64,000 nucleotides of DNA from the NCBI GenBank assembly GCA_965204095.1, contig OZ241991.1, positions 248,001 through 312,000 on the forward strand, in the 5' to 3' direction. The translations under genes were made by a program, and so were the position numbers. The notes below the pieces were generated by a model. It was not told where the DNA came from, searched no databases, and worked only from the letters and a program-made list of their open reading frames with translations. The DNA comes from JAPPLB01 sp965204095. Its GTDB lineage: Bacteria; Acidobacteriota; Terriglobia; Bryobacterales; UBA6623. Positions within the stretch are counted from its first letter, which is position 1; each line of letters begins with the position of its first letter. Of the stretch, positions 1 through 7,489 are shown one piece after another.

Positions 1-72
1 GATTCCCAGCAAGACCAGGCCCACGGCCAGCGCCGACTTGCGGGCTTGTTTCGCCTCTTGCCGGCTAGTCAA
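1..72 (-). CDS. Start of a small membrane protein (possibly SxtJ-like), truncated by window edge
   Basis: Only 24 codons lie in the window. Reading from a TTG at 72 gives a charged stretch (TSRQEAKQARKS) and then a hydrophobic run (ALAVGLVLLGI), as at the cytoplasmic start of a membrane segment. A strong ribosome binding site, GGGAGGT at 88-81 on the minus strand, sits 8 nt before the TTG, and the start overlaps the last codons of the carbamoyltransferase gene, so the two are probably translationally coupled. NodU-type carbamoyltransferases are often followed by SxtJ-family membrane proteins. That identity is inference from context, since too little sequence is present. Confidence 0.5.
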   Translation of the reverse strand, partial: MTSRQEAKQARKSALAVGLVLLGI

Positions 73-1906
73 GTTGAAAGACCTCCCGCCAGTCTTTTTG
101 ATCCACGAACTTGCCCTGCTCGCTCTTCTCAAGAACGAAATGGTCGATGACCAGCACGTCCATTTCGGTCCGTATGAAGCACTTGAAGGCGTCTTCAGGC
201 GTGCAGACAATCGGTTCGCCCCGGACGTTGAACGACGTGTTGACGAGGATCGGGCAACCTGTCAAGCGGCCGAACTCGGCGATCAGGTCGTAATAGATGC
301 CGTTCTCGTCCGGGCGCACGGTCTGTACGCGCGCCGAGTAGTCGACGTGCGTCACGGCCGGAATGTCGGACCGTGGAATGTTGAGTTTGTCGATGCCGAA
401 CAGCCTCTCTTCCTCGGACGTCATGCTGCGGCGGATGGATTGACGAACCGGCGCGACGAGCAGCATGTAGGGCGAGTCGCAGTCCATTTCGAAGTAGTCG
501 GAGACAGCCTCGCGGATCACCGACGGAGCGAACGGCCGAAAGCTTTCACGGAACTTGATTTTCAAGTTCAGCATCGACTGCATTTTTTGCGAGCGCGGGT
601 CGGCGAGGATGCTGCGGGCGCCCAGAGCGCGCGGACCGAACTCCATGCGGCCTTGGAACCAGCCGACCACTTTCTCTTCGGCGAGCTGCCGGGCGGTCCA
701 CCCGATGAGCTCGCTGCGGTCCATGCGGCGGTAACGGGCTCCTTGGGACTCCAGCAAGGCGGAGACCTCTGCGTCGCGGAAAGACGGGCCAAGACAGGCC
801 GCCTTCATGCCGTCGATGCGGCCGCGGCAGACCTCGGAGACCGTGCGGGGCTTGCCGAGGTATTGGTGCCAGGTCGACAGAGCGGCTCCGAGCGCTCCGC
901 CGGCGTCACCGGCGGCGGGCTGAATCCAGATATTCTCGAAGGGTCCTTCACGCAGCAGGCGTCCGTTTCCGACGCAGTTCAGCGCCACCCCTCCGGCCAG
1001 CACGAGATTCTTCTCGTTCGTCACTTTGTGGACATGGTTTGCCATTCGCAGCATCGCCATCTCGGTGACTTGCTGTATCGAATGCGCAAGGTCCATTTCA
1101 CGTTGGGCGATTTCTGACTCCGGCTTGCGCGGCGGGCCTCCGAATACGCGGTCGAATGCGCTGTTGGTCATCGTCAGGCCCTGGCAATAGCTGAACAGCT
1201 TCATGTTGAGGCGCATCGAGCCGTCGGGGCGGAGGTCGACTACCTCGTCGAGGATCTTCTGTGTATATTTCGGTTCGCCGTAGGGGGCCAGAGCCATGAC
1301 CTTGTACTCGCCGGAGTTGACCTTGAAGCCGAGGTAGTAGGTGAAGGCCGAGTAGAGCAGCCCGAGCGAGTGCGGAAAGTGCGTTTCCGCTAGCAGGTCG
1401 ATGCGGTTGCCCTTGCCGGCCCCGAAACTTCCGGTGGCCCACTCGCCGACGCCGTCGATGGTGAGGATGGCGGCGCTTTCGAACGGGGAAGGGAAGAAGG
1501 CGCTGGCGGCATGCGACTCGTGATGTTCGGTGAACAGAACCGTTCCGGCGAAACCCGCTTCCCGCGCGATCTGCTCGCGTATCCAGAGCTTCTCTTTCAG
1601 CCAAAGGGGCATGGCCTGCAGGAACGAGCGGATGCCCGCGGGGGCGTAGTCGAGATAGGTTTCGAGCAGGCGCTCGAACTTCTGCAGGGGCTTGTCGTAG
1701 AAGACGACGTGGTCCAGGTCGGAAGCGGCGATGCCGGCTTCATGTAGGCAGTACTTGACAGCGTTGACCGGGAAGCTGTGATCGTGTTTCTTGCGTGTGA
1801 AACGCTCTTCCTGGGCAGCCGCAATGATCTCACCGTCGCGCACCAGACAAGCGGCTGAGTCGTGATAGTAGGCCGAGAGTCCGAGGATGAATGTGCCCTG
1901 GTTCAC
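65..1906 (-). CDS. Carbamoyltransferase, NodU/CmcH family
   Basis: Predicted 613-residue O-carbamoyltransferase, the family that moves carbamoyl from carbamoyl phosphate to a sugar or natural-product hydroxyl. The N-terminal ASKHA/Kae1-like domain opens with FILGLSAYYHDSAACL and carries the metal-binding EHHESHAASAF at about residues 127-137 and DGVGEWATGS at 151-160. The C-terminal domain has GRMEFGPRALGARSILADPR at about 419-438 and NTSFNVRGEPIV near 556. The frame is open up to 2191, but that extension translates the adjacent repeat element, so I place the start at GTG 1906, just before the conserved N-terminus. No clear ribosome binding site is seen there. The substrate is unknown. The next gene overlaps its stop. 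Confidence 0.9.
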   Translation of the reverse strand: MNQGTFILGLSAYYHDSAACLVRDGEIIAAAQEERFTRKKHDHSFPVNAVKYCLHEAGIAASDLDHVVFYDKPLQKFERLLETYLDYAPAGIRSFLQAMPLWLKEKLWIREQIAREAGFAGTVLFTEHHESHAASAFFPSPFESAAILTIDGVGEWATGSFGAGKGNRIDLLAETHFPHSLGLLYSAFTYYLGFKVNSGEYKVMALAPYGEPKYTQKILDEVVDLRPDGSMRLNMKLFSYCQGLTMTNSAFDRVFGGPPRKPESEIAQREMDLAHSIQQVTEMAMLRMANHVHKVTNEKNLVLAGGVALNCVGNGRLLREGPFENIWIQPAAGDAGGALGAALSTWHQYLGKPRTVSEVCRGRIDGMKAACLGPSFRDAEVSALLESQGARYRRMDRSELIGWTARQLAEEKVVGWFQGRMEFGPRALGARSILADPRSQKMQSMLNLKIKFRESFRPFAPSVIREAVSDYFEMDCDSPYMLLVAPVRQSIRRSMTSEEERLFGIDKLNIPRSDIPAVTHVDYSARVQTVRPDENGIYYDLIAEFGRLTGCPILVNTSFNVRGEPIVCTPEDAFKCFIRTEMDVLVIDHFVLEKSEQGKFVDQKDWREVFQLD

Positions 1907-2053
1907 GTTGTCGGGGCCGCATGGACCGAAGAGCGGGCGGTGCTTTCTTCCGCTACCACTGTAACTTACCGCCGAGCGGCGAACGTTATTCAGGTAGAAG
2001 ATGTTGGCGCAATGTGCGAAGTTCCCCTGGTGAGCCAGGCAGAACGTTCCCCT

Positions 2054-2260
2054 TAGCCTGCATTTCTCACCACGCGGCGAGGCGAAGTGGGTGAGAGGGC
2101 CGTCAGGACTAGGCGCAAGCCGGGCGGAGGAAAAAGGCGCGAGCCGCTTGGCGCGCGCAGGCGTACTTGAACCGTACGTTGAGCACGGCAAGCAAGCGCA
2201 ACGAAGTCCTGGCGGTCGTATCGCGTGCTTCGACCGTCGGGTGGTGAGAAATGCAGGTTA
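2054..2260. repeat. TIR repeat family, copy 1 (207 bp)
   Basis: Begins TAGCCTGCATTTCTCACCAC and ends with its inverted complement, with one difference (GTTA instead of GCTA). It matches copies at 17644-17826 and 22186-22367 along the whole length but carries about 24 extra bases (around 2110-2133) beginning GCGCAAGCC. The inner hairpin arms CGTAC/GTACG are present. It lies about 150 bp upstream of the carbamoyltransferase start, in a divergent gap. No coding capacity is credible. Frames that cross it give the same spurious Arg/Pro-rich peptide in each copy. Confidence 0.9.
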
Positions 2261-2412
2261 GGCTCGGCGGGAAAAAGGTACCGAAGCCCTTCAGTCTTTT
2301 TCCCGCCCCGGCCGTCCTGGCATGGGCACAGAGAGGCTAACGATCGACTTGCCCTCGGGGCGGGCGCTCGCTGTAGAGGCTGCCGCCCCCGCACCAGCAA
2401 CACGGCCTTTAT

Positions 2413-2503
2413 GGTTTTCACGAATCACGGGACACGAAACACGGCTTTTCCCGTGGCTCGTTTGGTGCCTGTTGGTACTGAAGCCCTTCAGTCTTGTTTT
2501 TTC
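2413..2503. repeat. 90-bp direct repeat, left copy
   Basis: Runs from GGTTTTCACGAATCACGG to a palindrome, CTGAAGCCCTTCAG, followed by TCTTGTTTTTT. The second copy at 2648-2738 is nearly identical outside the CACGA-rich part and has the same CCCGTGGCTCGTTTGGT block. A short related piece (GAAGCCCTTCAGTCTTTTT) is also at 2283-2301. Confidence 0.85.
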
Positions 2504-2647
2504 CGCTCCGGCATGCTTGGCGTCAGGAGAGAAGAGCTGTTTCTCAGGTCTCGTCATGCCAAGATCCGTGGCGCAAACGTAAGCAATGAAAGGGGTTCAC
2601 CGGCCCGTCGGCGTTTCCCGGTAGAGCAACCCCAAGCCGCGGCCAAC

Positions 2648-2738
2648 GGTTTTCACGAGACACGAGACCCGAATCACGGCTTTTCCCGTGGCTCGTTTGG
2701 TACCTGTTGGTACTGAAGCCCTTCAGTCTTTTTTTCGG
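2648..2738. repeat. 90-bp direct repeat, right copy
   Basis: Second copy of the 2413-2503 block: CACGA-type units, then CCCGTGGCTCGTTTGGT, then CTGAAGCCCTTCAG and a T-run. The palindrome plus T-run resembles an intrinsic terminator on the plus strand, but no gene upstream reads toward it. Confidence 0.85.
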
Positions 2739-2862
2739 CCGGAAGCCGGTTTAGGTTGAGAGTGATGACGCCGTTGCTGGGAACGAAAACCTCATCCGCG
2801 CCCGTCGGGGACAAGTCGGGTGGGGACAGAAGAGCCGCCCGAGCCGCGGCCTTTCAGGTTTT

Positions 2863-2927
2863 CACGAAACACGAGTCACGAAACACGAATCACGGCTTTT
2901 ATGTTTTTCACGAATCACGAGACACGA
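2863..2927. repeat. 7-bp tandem repeat cluster (CACGARW)
   Basis: Units CACGAAA, CACGAGT, CACGAAA and CACGAAT are followed by CACGG, a T-rich gap, and a further run CACGAAT CACGAGA CACGAC. The same units recur at 3201-3233, 3356-3380 and 17929-17954, usually preceded by TTTT and ended by CACGGC plus a T-run. Confidence 0.85.
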
Positions 2928-3014
2928 CTTTTTTTCGCCCTGGGTGCGCGACGGGCGGCGCAACCGGAACCGCCGTCCGGACCAATGCCCCCGCCGGCAA
3001 GCCGCTGTTTTCCA

Positions 3015-3060
3015 GTTCGCCATTGTTCACCATTGTTCACTATTGTTCGCCATTGTTCAG
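3015..3060. repeat. 10-bp tandem repeat (GTTCRCYATT, four units)
   Basis: Four head-to-tail decamers (GTTCGCCATT, GTTCACCATT, GTTCACTATT, GTTCGCCATT) and a partial fifth. No relation to neighbouring genes is apparent. Confidence 0.85.
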
Positions 3061-3200
3061 CAAAAAAATATTGCCCTGCGCCAGTGTCCTCGCGCCGCCG
3101 GTCGCTGCTTTCCTGCGCGTTGTCGAGCGGCATGGGGCGGCTATGGCGCGGCATGGGCGGCCGCCGTCCCTCGCGCCGGCAACACGGCCTGTTGGGTTTT

Positions 3201-3233
3201 CACGAATCACGAAACACGAATCACGAGTCACGG
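3201..3233. repeat. 7-bp tandem repeat cluster (CACGARW)
   Basis: CACGAAT, CACGAAA, CACGAAT, CACGAGT, then CACGGC. Same unit and same ending as the other clusters. Confidence 0.85.
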
Positions 3234-3249
3234 CATTTATGCTTCCCTA

Positions 3250-3302
3250 CCCACGATTTCCCACGATTTCCCGGTATTTCCCGGCCCCCCCCACCCCCCC
3301 CC
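3250..3302. repeat. Second 10-bp tandem repeat and C-run
   Basis: Three decamers of the type CCCACGATTT / CCCGGTATTT are followed by an almost unbroken run of C interrupted by one A. This is a slippage-prone tract. Confidence 0.8.
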
Positions 3303-3355
3303 GGTCAAGGGTCCGCGCGCCGTTCGCATCGGCAACACGGCCGGTCGGGTTTTTT

Positions 3356-3426
3356 ACGAGACACGAATCACGAATCACGGCCTTTTTTCGCGTTCTTCGA
3401 CCCTCGGATGGTGAGACATGCAGGTC
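3356..3426. repeat. 7-bp cluster joined to a solo right end of the TIR family
   Basis: Three to four CACGARW units (3356-3380) are followed by CGGCCTTTTTTCGCGTTC and then CTTCGACCCTCGGATGGTGAGACATGCAGG, which is the right end of the TIR repeat with a few changes. No matching left end is present upstream. The same junction (7-bp cluster, CACGGCCTTTTT, right end) occurs in the hybrid element at 17906-17998. Confidence 0.75.
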
Positions 3427-3497
3427 AGTCCCAGCACTCATGCCGGCTCTGCGAAGTCCTGTGATAGTCTTTGTTGGGCTGTGGAGAGGGAATATCG

Positions 3498-4307
3498 GTG
3501 ACTCTACAAGGCAGGCGCCGAGGCTGGATCGTCGCAGCGGCAATCCTGCTGTTTGTCGGTACGCCCCTCCTGTTGGCGCTGCAGCGCCATTCCCGAGGGC
3601 TGCGGCTGGAAGACCCCATCATTGCCTATGCGCCGCCGGATACCGACGGAGCGGAGTTCTATTTCGCGAGGCTCGTCTACGATGGGCTCTGGGGAGGCTG
3701 GGGTTGGCGGGGCGGCTGGGCAACGGACTATCCCGAGGCCGAATACCACTTCATGCAGGGTGTGCAGAGGTTGACGAACATCGACGCTGCCGCCGAAGGG
3801 AAGCTGGTCCGCCCATTGGATGATGAGCTGTTCGAACATCCCTGGTTGTACGCGGTGGAAGTCGGACGTTGGCATCTGCCGCAAGAGGCAGCCGACCGCA
3901 TTCGCGAGTACTTGTTACGGGGCGGTTTCCTGATGGTCGACGACTTTCATGGCACTTACGAATGGGCAAGCTTCCTCGAAAGCATGCGGCGGGTGTTTCC
4001 GGATCGGCCGATTCTGGAGATCGAGTCGGATGAGTCGATCCTGCATGTCCTCTACGATCTGGACCAGCGAATTCAGATCCCCGGACGTGGATTCGTATAT
4101 CGAGGCGTCACGTACGAGAAAGACGGCTTTGTGCCCCATTGGCGCGGCATCTATGATGATGAGGGCCGCTTGATGGTGGCGATCAACTTCAACATGGACC
4201 TTGGTGACGCCTGGGAACATGCCGATTGGCCCGCGTATCCCGAGCCGATGACGGCTCTTGCCTACCGTTTCGGGATCAACTATATCGTCTACGCGATGAC
4301 GCATTGA
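3498..4307 (+). CDS. DUF4159 domain protein, membrane-anchored
   Basis: 269 residues with an N-terminal hydrophobic segment (about residues 9-28, WIVAAAILLFVGTPLLLAL) and a DUF4159 region recognisable from the FYFARLVYDG opening and the RGGFLMVDDFHG block, a fold related to glutamine amidotransferase-like domains. I chose GTG 3498 because GAGAGGG lies 7 nt upstream; the frame is open 27 bases further. It is the first gene of an eight-gene plus-strand block containing MoxR and VWA proteins, where DUF4159 proteins are commonly found. The biochemical role is unknown. The protein is probably periplasmic, anchored by its N-terminus. Confidence 0.8.
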   Translation: MTLQGRRRGWIVAAAILLFVGTPLLLALQRHSRGLRLEDPIIAYAPPDTDGAEFYFARLVYDGLWGGWGWRGGWATDYPEAEYHFMQGVQRLTNIDAAAEGKLVRPLDDELFEHPWLYAVEVGRWHLPQEAADRIREYLLRGGFLMVDDFHGTYEWASFLESMRRVFPDRPILEIESDESILHVLYDLDQRIQIPGRGFVYRGVTYEKDGFVPHWRGIYDDEGRLMVAINFNMDLGDAWEHADWPAYPEPMTALAYRFGINYIVYAMTH

Positions 4308-4334
4308 ACTCTTTCGATCTCTTGAGTCGCCACT

Positions 4335-6584
4335 GTGTTTGAGTTCCTTTTCAACTATCCGCAGACGGTCTTTCGCAAAGGCGAATTTGTCTTTGCGAGC
4401 GGTTGGTCGGGCTGGCTGCTTGTTCTTGTCATTCTGGCTGTTGGGGGCGGTTTGGCTTGGCACCTGCGGAAGAACCCGGGACGGTTGGCTGGGCGCCCAC
4501 TGCAAGCCGTGGGCGTGCTGCAGTTCTTGACCGCGGCGCTGGTGCTGCTGATGTTGTGGCAGCCGGCGATAAGCATCCAATCGTTGCGCTCTCAGCAGAA
4601 CGTCGTCTCTGTGCTCGTCGACACGTCGCGCAGCATGGCGATCGAAGAGGACGGGATGGCGAGGCTGGAGCACGTCCGGGCAGCGTTGGACGGCGGGTTC
4701 CTGGAACAATTGGAAGAGAAGTTCCGGGTCCGGCTGTACGCGTTTTCAAGCGGGCTCGAGCGCGTTCCGTCGCTGGAAGCGATCTGGCCGCACGGCAGCA
4801 GTACTCGTATCGGCGAGACTGTCGCGGGCTTGCTGGGCGAATCCACGGTTTTGCCTCTCGGAGCCGTTGTCGTAGTGAGTGACGGCTCGGACAATACGGG
4901 CGCGTTCAACCGCGAATTGATGGCTGAGATCCGTCAGCGCAAGGTGCCGGTGCATACGGTTGGTGTTGGGCGGACCGACATGCCGGAGGACATCGAATTG
5001 AGCGACGTGAGAGTCGCGAACCGCACCATGCCGCATTCGAAGGTCAGCGCGCACGTGACGGTGCGTCATCACGGAAGCCGGCAGACGGATGTTCGGTTGA
5101 CGGTTCGGGACGATGTAAGCATATTGACGTCGAAGACGGTCACTCTGCGGCGCGGCGAGACGGTGCAGACTGAGGCCATCGATTTCAATGCAGGTGAGGC
5201 GGGCGTTCGAAATCTTCGGTTCTCTCTCGACCCGCTCGAAGATGAAACGATTCTCGGCAACAACGCTCAGATGCGCGTCGTGGATGTGCCCCGTGGTGAG
5301 CGCAGCATCTTGTACGTGGAAGGAGAGCCGCGCTGGGAATACAAGTTCATCCGGCGGGCGATTGGAAAGGACAAGAATATCCGGCTGGTCACGATGCTGC
5401 GAACAACGCCGAACAAGTTCTATCGCCAGGGCGTAAGAGACCGCACCGAACTGGTGAATGGATTTCCGGTGACGGCAGAGGAACTGTTCGGCTACGACGC
5501 GCTGATCATCGGAAGCATCGAGGCGGCGTTCTTCAAACCCAAGCAGCAGGATTTGATTCGTGAATTTGTCAGCCGTCGCGGCGGTACGTTGCTGCTGCTG
5601 GGAGGTCGTCGGGGACTGGGTGACGGCGGCTGGGGTGTGTCGAAGGTAGCCGAGGCTTTGCCGGCCCAGCTTCCGGAAAGTTCGAAGGAGACGTTTTCGC
5701 GCAGCAGAGCAGCCGTGGAGCTGACCCAACTGGGGCTTGATTCGGTAGTCTGCCGGTTGGATGAAGACCCGGCGGCGAACCGCAAGGCTTGGAGCGGACT
5801 GCCGGAGTTGGCGGATTTTCAACGCATCGGCGCACTCAAACCGGCGGCGATTCGGCTGGTCAATGGCCGGTTGGGCAACGATACGTTCCCATTGCTCGTC
5901 CAGCAGTATTACGGGCGTGGAAGGGCGATGATTCTGGCGACGGGCGGCACCTGGCGCTGGAAGATGCAACTGCCTCACGACGATACTCGGCATCACACGT
6001 TCTGGCAGCAGTTGCTGAGAAGCTTGACGGTGCATTCACCGAATCGGTTGGCGCTTTCGAGTGACCGCAGCCTGTATGCGGATGAGAGGCTCGTGAAACT
6101 GCGGTCCGAGGTGCGGAACGCCGAATTTCTGCCGGCCGGGAATGCAACGGTAACGGTGACGATCTCTTCGGAAGACGGTGATTTGACTACGCTCGAGATG
6201 CATCCGTCGGCGGATGAGGTCGGAGTGTTCGAGACGGGCCTGACGGCGGCGCGGACGGGCACGTACCGCGCGGAAGTACAGGCGCATGTGGGTGATGATT
6301 CGTTGGGTTCCGATATCGTGCACTTTCGGCGCGAAGACGGTTTGGCGGAGGATTTTCATCCGGAGCAGAATCGAGACCTGCTTGAAACCTTGGCTGCGCA
6401 GACCGGGGGGCGGTATTGGACGCTCGACGGTGTCGATGCGCTGCCGAAGGAGATCCGTTTTTCTGAATCGGGCATTACTGCGCGAGAGACCTTGGACCTG
6501 TGGGATATGCCGATCTTCTTTCTGCTTTGCTTGGGGTTGCGCGGCGGCGAGTGGCTGTGTCGGCGGCGCTGGGGAGTGGTATGA
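4335..6584 (+). CDS. VWA domain protein with glutamine-amidotransferase-like region
   Basis: 749 residues. Two N-terminal membrane segments (about 25-43 and 60-77) precede a von Willebrand A domain whose metal site starts with VLVDTSRSM (DTSRS at 96-100) and continues with VVVVSDGSDNTG near 178-189. Next come a beta-sandwich-like region and a class I GATase-like stretch (GYDALIIGS, then RRGGTLLLLGGRRGLGDGGW). The C-terminus has a membrane segment (MPIFFLLCLGLRGGEWL). Such proteins occur beside MoxR ATPases. The GATase-like part lacks an obvious catalytic Cys, so it is probably structural. The start is GTG. The stop codon overlaps the next start (ATGA). Confidence 0.85.
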   Translation: MFEFLFNYPQTVFRKGEFVFASGWSGWLLVLVILAVGGGLAWHLRKNPGRLAGRPLQAVGVLQFLTAALVLLMLWQPAISIQSLRSQQNVVSVLVDTSRSMAIEEDGMARLEHVRAALDGGFLEQLEEKFRVRLYAFSSGLERVPSLEAIWPHGSSTRIGETVAGLLGESTVLPLGAVVVVSDGSDNTGAFNRELMAEIRQRKVPVHTVGVGRTDMPEDIELSDVRVANRTMPHSKVSAHVTVRHHGSRQTDVRLTVRDDVSILTSKTVTLRRGETVQTEAIDFNAGEAGVRNLRFSLDPLEDETILGNNAQMRVVDVPRGERSILYVEGEPRWEYKFIRRAIGKDKNIRLVTMLRTTPNKFYRQGVRDRTELVNGFPVTAEELFGYDALIIGSIEAAFFKPKQQDLIREFVSRRGGTLLLLGGRRGLGDGGWGVSKVAEALPAQLPESSKETFSRSRAAVELTQLGLDSVVCRLDEDPAANRKAWSGLPELADFQRIGALKPAAIRLVNGRLGNDTFPLLVQQYYGRGRAMILATGGTWRWKMQLPHDDTRHHTFWQQLLRSLTVHSPNRLALSSDRSLYADERLVKLRSEVRNAEFLPAGNATVTVTISSEDGDLTTLEMHPSADEVGVFETGLTAARTGTYRAEVQAHVGDDSLGSDIVHFRREDGLAEDFHPEQNRDLLETLAAQTGGRYWTLDGVDALPKEIRFSESGITARETLDLWDMPIFFLLCLGLRGGEWLCRRRWGVV

Positions 6585-7489
6585 AGACCCGGGCTGCGCT
6601 TTGGCTGCTGTGGGTCCTTTTGCCTGTGGCGGCCCTGCCGAAGTCGCACTTTGTGATTGTTGGAGGTCTGGGCGGCGAGCCGCGTTACGCAAAGCAGTGG
6701 GCGGATTATGTCGATAACCTTGAGGAGACCTGCAGGAAGACTGCCGGGGATGACTCGCTGGTTCATGCCTTGAAGGGCCCCGCGGCCACCAGGGAAGCAA
6801 TCGAGAGTGTTTTTGCGGAGTTGAGCCGGGACGCCGCAGCGAACGATATCGTGGCGATTTTTCTGATCGGCCACGGCAGCTTTGACGGCCACGATTACAA
6901 GTTCAATATTCCCGGACGTGACGTTACCGCCGGTCAGCTCAAGAAACTGCTGGACGGGCTGCCGACGAAGGATCAGTTGATTGCGATCGCAACGAGTTCG
7001 AGCGGCGCTTCGCTGGAGCTGTTGAAAGCCGAGCGGCGGATCGTGATCACGGCGACCAAGAGCGGCATGGAAAGAACCGTCACTATGTTCGCGGAACACT
7101 GGGTCGAGGCGTTGCGGAACCCCGAGGCGGACACGAATAAAGACGAGATCATCACGGCGCTCGAGGCCTTCACCTATGCCGACACGAAGGTGCAGGATGC
7201 ATACAAGGCCGAAAAAATGCTGGCGACCGAGCATGCACGAATCGAGGGCGGCTTGGCTGGGAACTTCACCTTGGCCCGTCTCGGCAAGGCGCTCGTCGAG
7301 TTGTCGGATCCGAACCTGCGCCCGCTGCTCGACAAGCGCGACGACATTGAGAGGCGCATCGCGGCACTGAAGGGCCGCAAAGATGAGATGGCGGAGGCTG
7401 CCTACACGGCTGAGTTGCAGAAGCTGTTGATCGAGCTGGCGCGGACACAGAACGCGATCGACGAGGCTGTCGGGGAGCAAGAGCAGTGA
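6581..7489 (+). CDS. Caspase-fold (peptidase C13/C14-like) protein lacking the nucleophile Cys
   Basis: 302 residues with a signal-like N-terminus (KTRAALWLLWVLLPVAALP), so probably exported. HFVIVGGLGGEPRYAKQWADYV, then IVAIFLIGHGSFDGHDYKF with His98-Gly99, then LIAIATSSSGAS at 134-144 and ITATKSGMERT follow the order of caspase/legumain-fold proteins. Where an active member has Cys (usually xxCxSG), this one has Ser (TSSSG). It is therefore either a pseudoenzyme or a serine variant. The C-terminal third is helical. The ATG at 6581 overlaps the previous stop by 4 nt; its own stop overlaps the next start (GTGA). The family assignment is from motifs only. Confidence 0.7.
   Translation: MKTRAALWLLWVLLPVAALPKSHFVIVGGLGGEPRYAKQWADYVDNLEETCRKTAGDDSLVHALKGPAATREAIESVFAELSRDAAANDIVAIFLIGHGSFDGHDYKFNIPGRDVTAGQLKKLLDGLPTKDQLIAIATSSSGASLELLKAERRIVITATKSGMERTVTMFAEHWVEALRNPEADTNKDEIITALEAFTYADTKVQDAYKAEKMLATEHARIEGGLAGNFTLARLGKALVELSDPNLRPLLDKRDDIERRIAALKGRKDEMAEAAYTAELQKLLIELARTQNAIDEAVGEQEQ

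Larger units (their letters stand above)
2261..3497. other. Repeat-rich intergenic mosaic without a credible gene
   Basis: About 1.2 kb between divergent genes. Open frames here encode low-complexity Pro/Arg/Ser peptides with no recognisable fold. The stretch holds two 90-bp direct repeats, three clusters of a 7-bp tandem repeat, two different 10-bp tandem repeats, a C-run and a solo right end of the TIR repeat family, each listed separately. A promoter for the DUF4159 operon should lie at its right edge, but I do not see a convincing -35/-10 pair. Confidence 0.8.

Noticed and set aside
38..1117. Plus-strand open frame of about 360 codons opposite the carbamoyltransferase
   Set aside because: Antisense to a conserved enzyme, no family motif; an effect of high GC.
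2863..3380. CACGARW arrays as a CRISPR
   Set aside because: Units are 7 bp and directly adjacent, with no spacers and no cas genes.
2225..3823. Several long frames on both strands across the repeat mosaic
   Set aside because: They translate tandem repeats and TIR sequence into Ser/Arg/Pro-rich peptides and overlap the real start of the DUF4159 gene.
4746..6035. Minus-strand frame of about 430 codons inside the VWA gene
   Set aside because: Shadow of the VWA gene with no recognisable domain.
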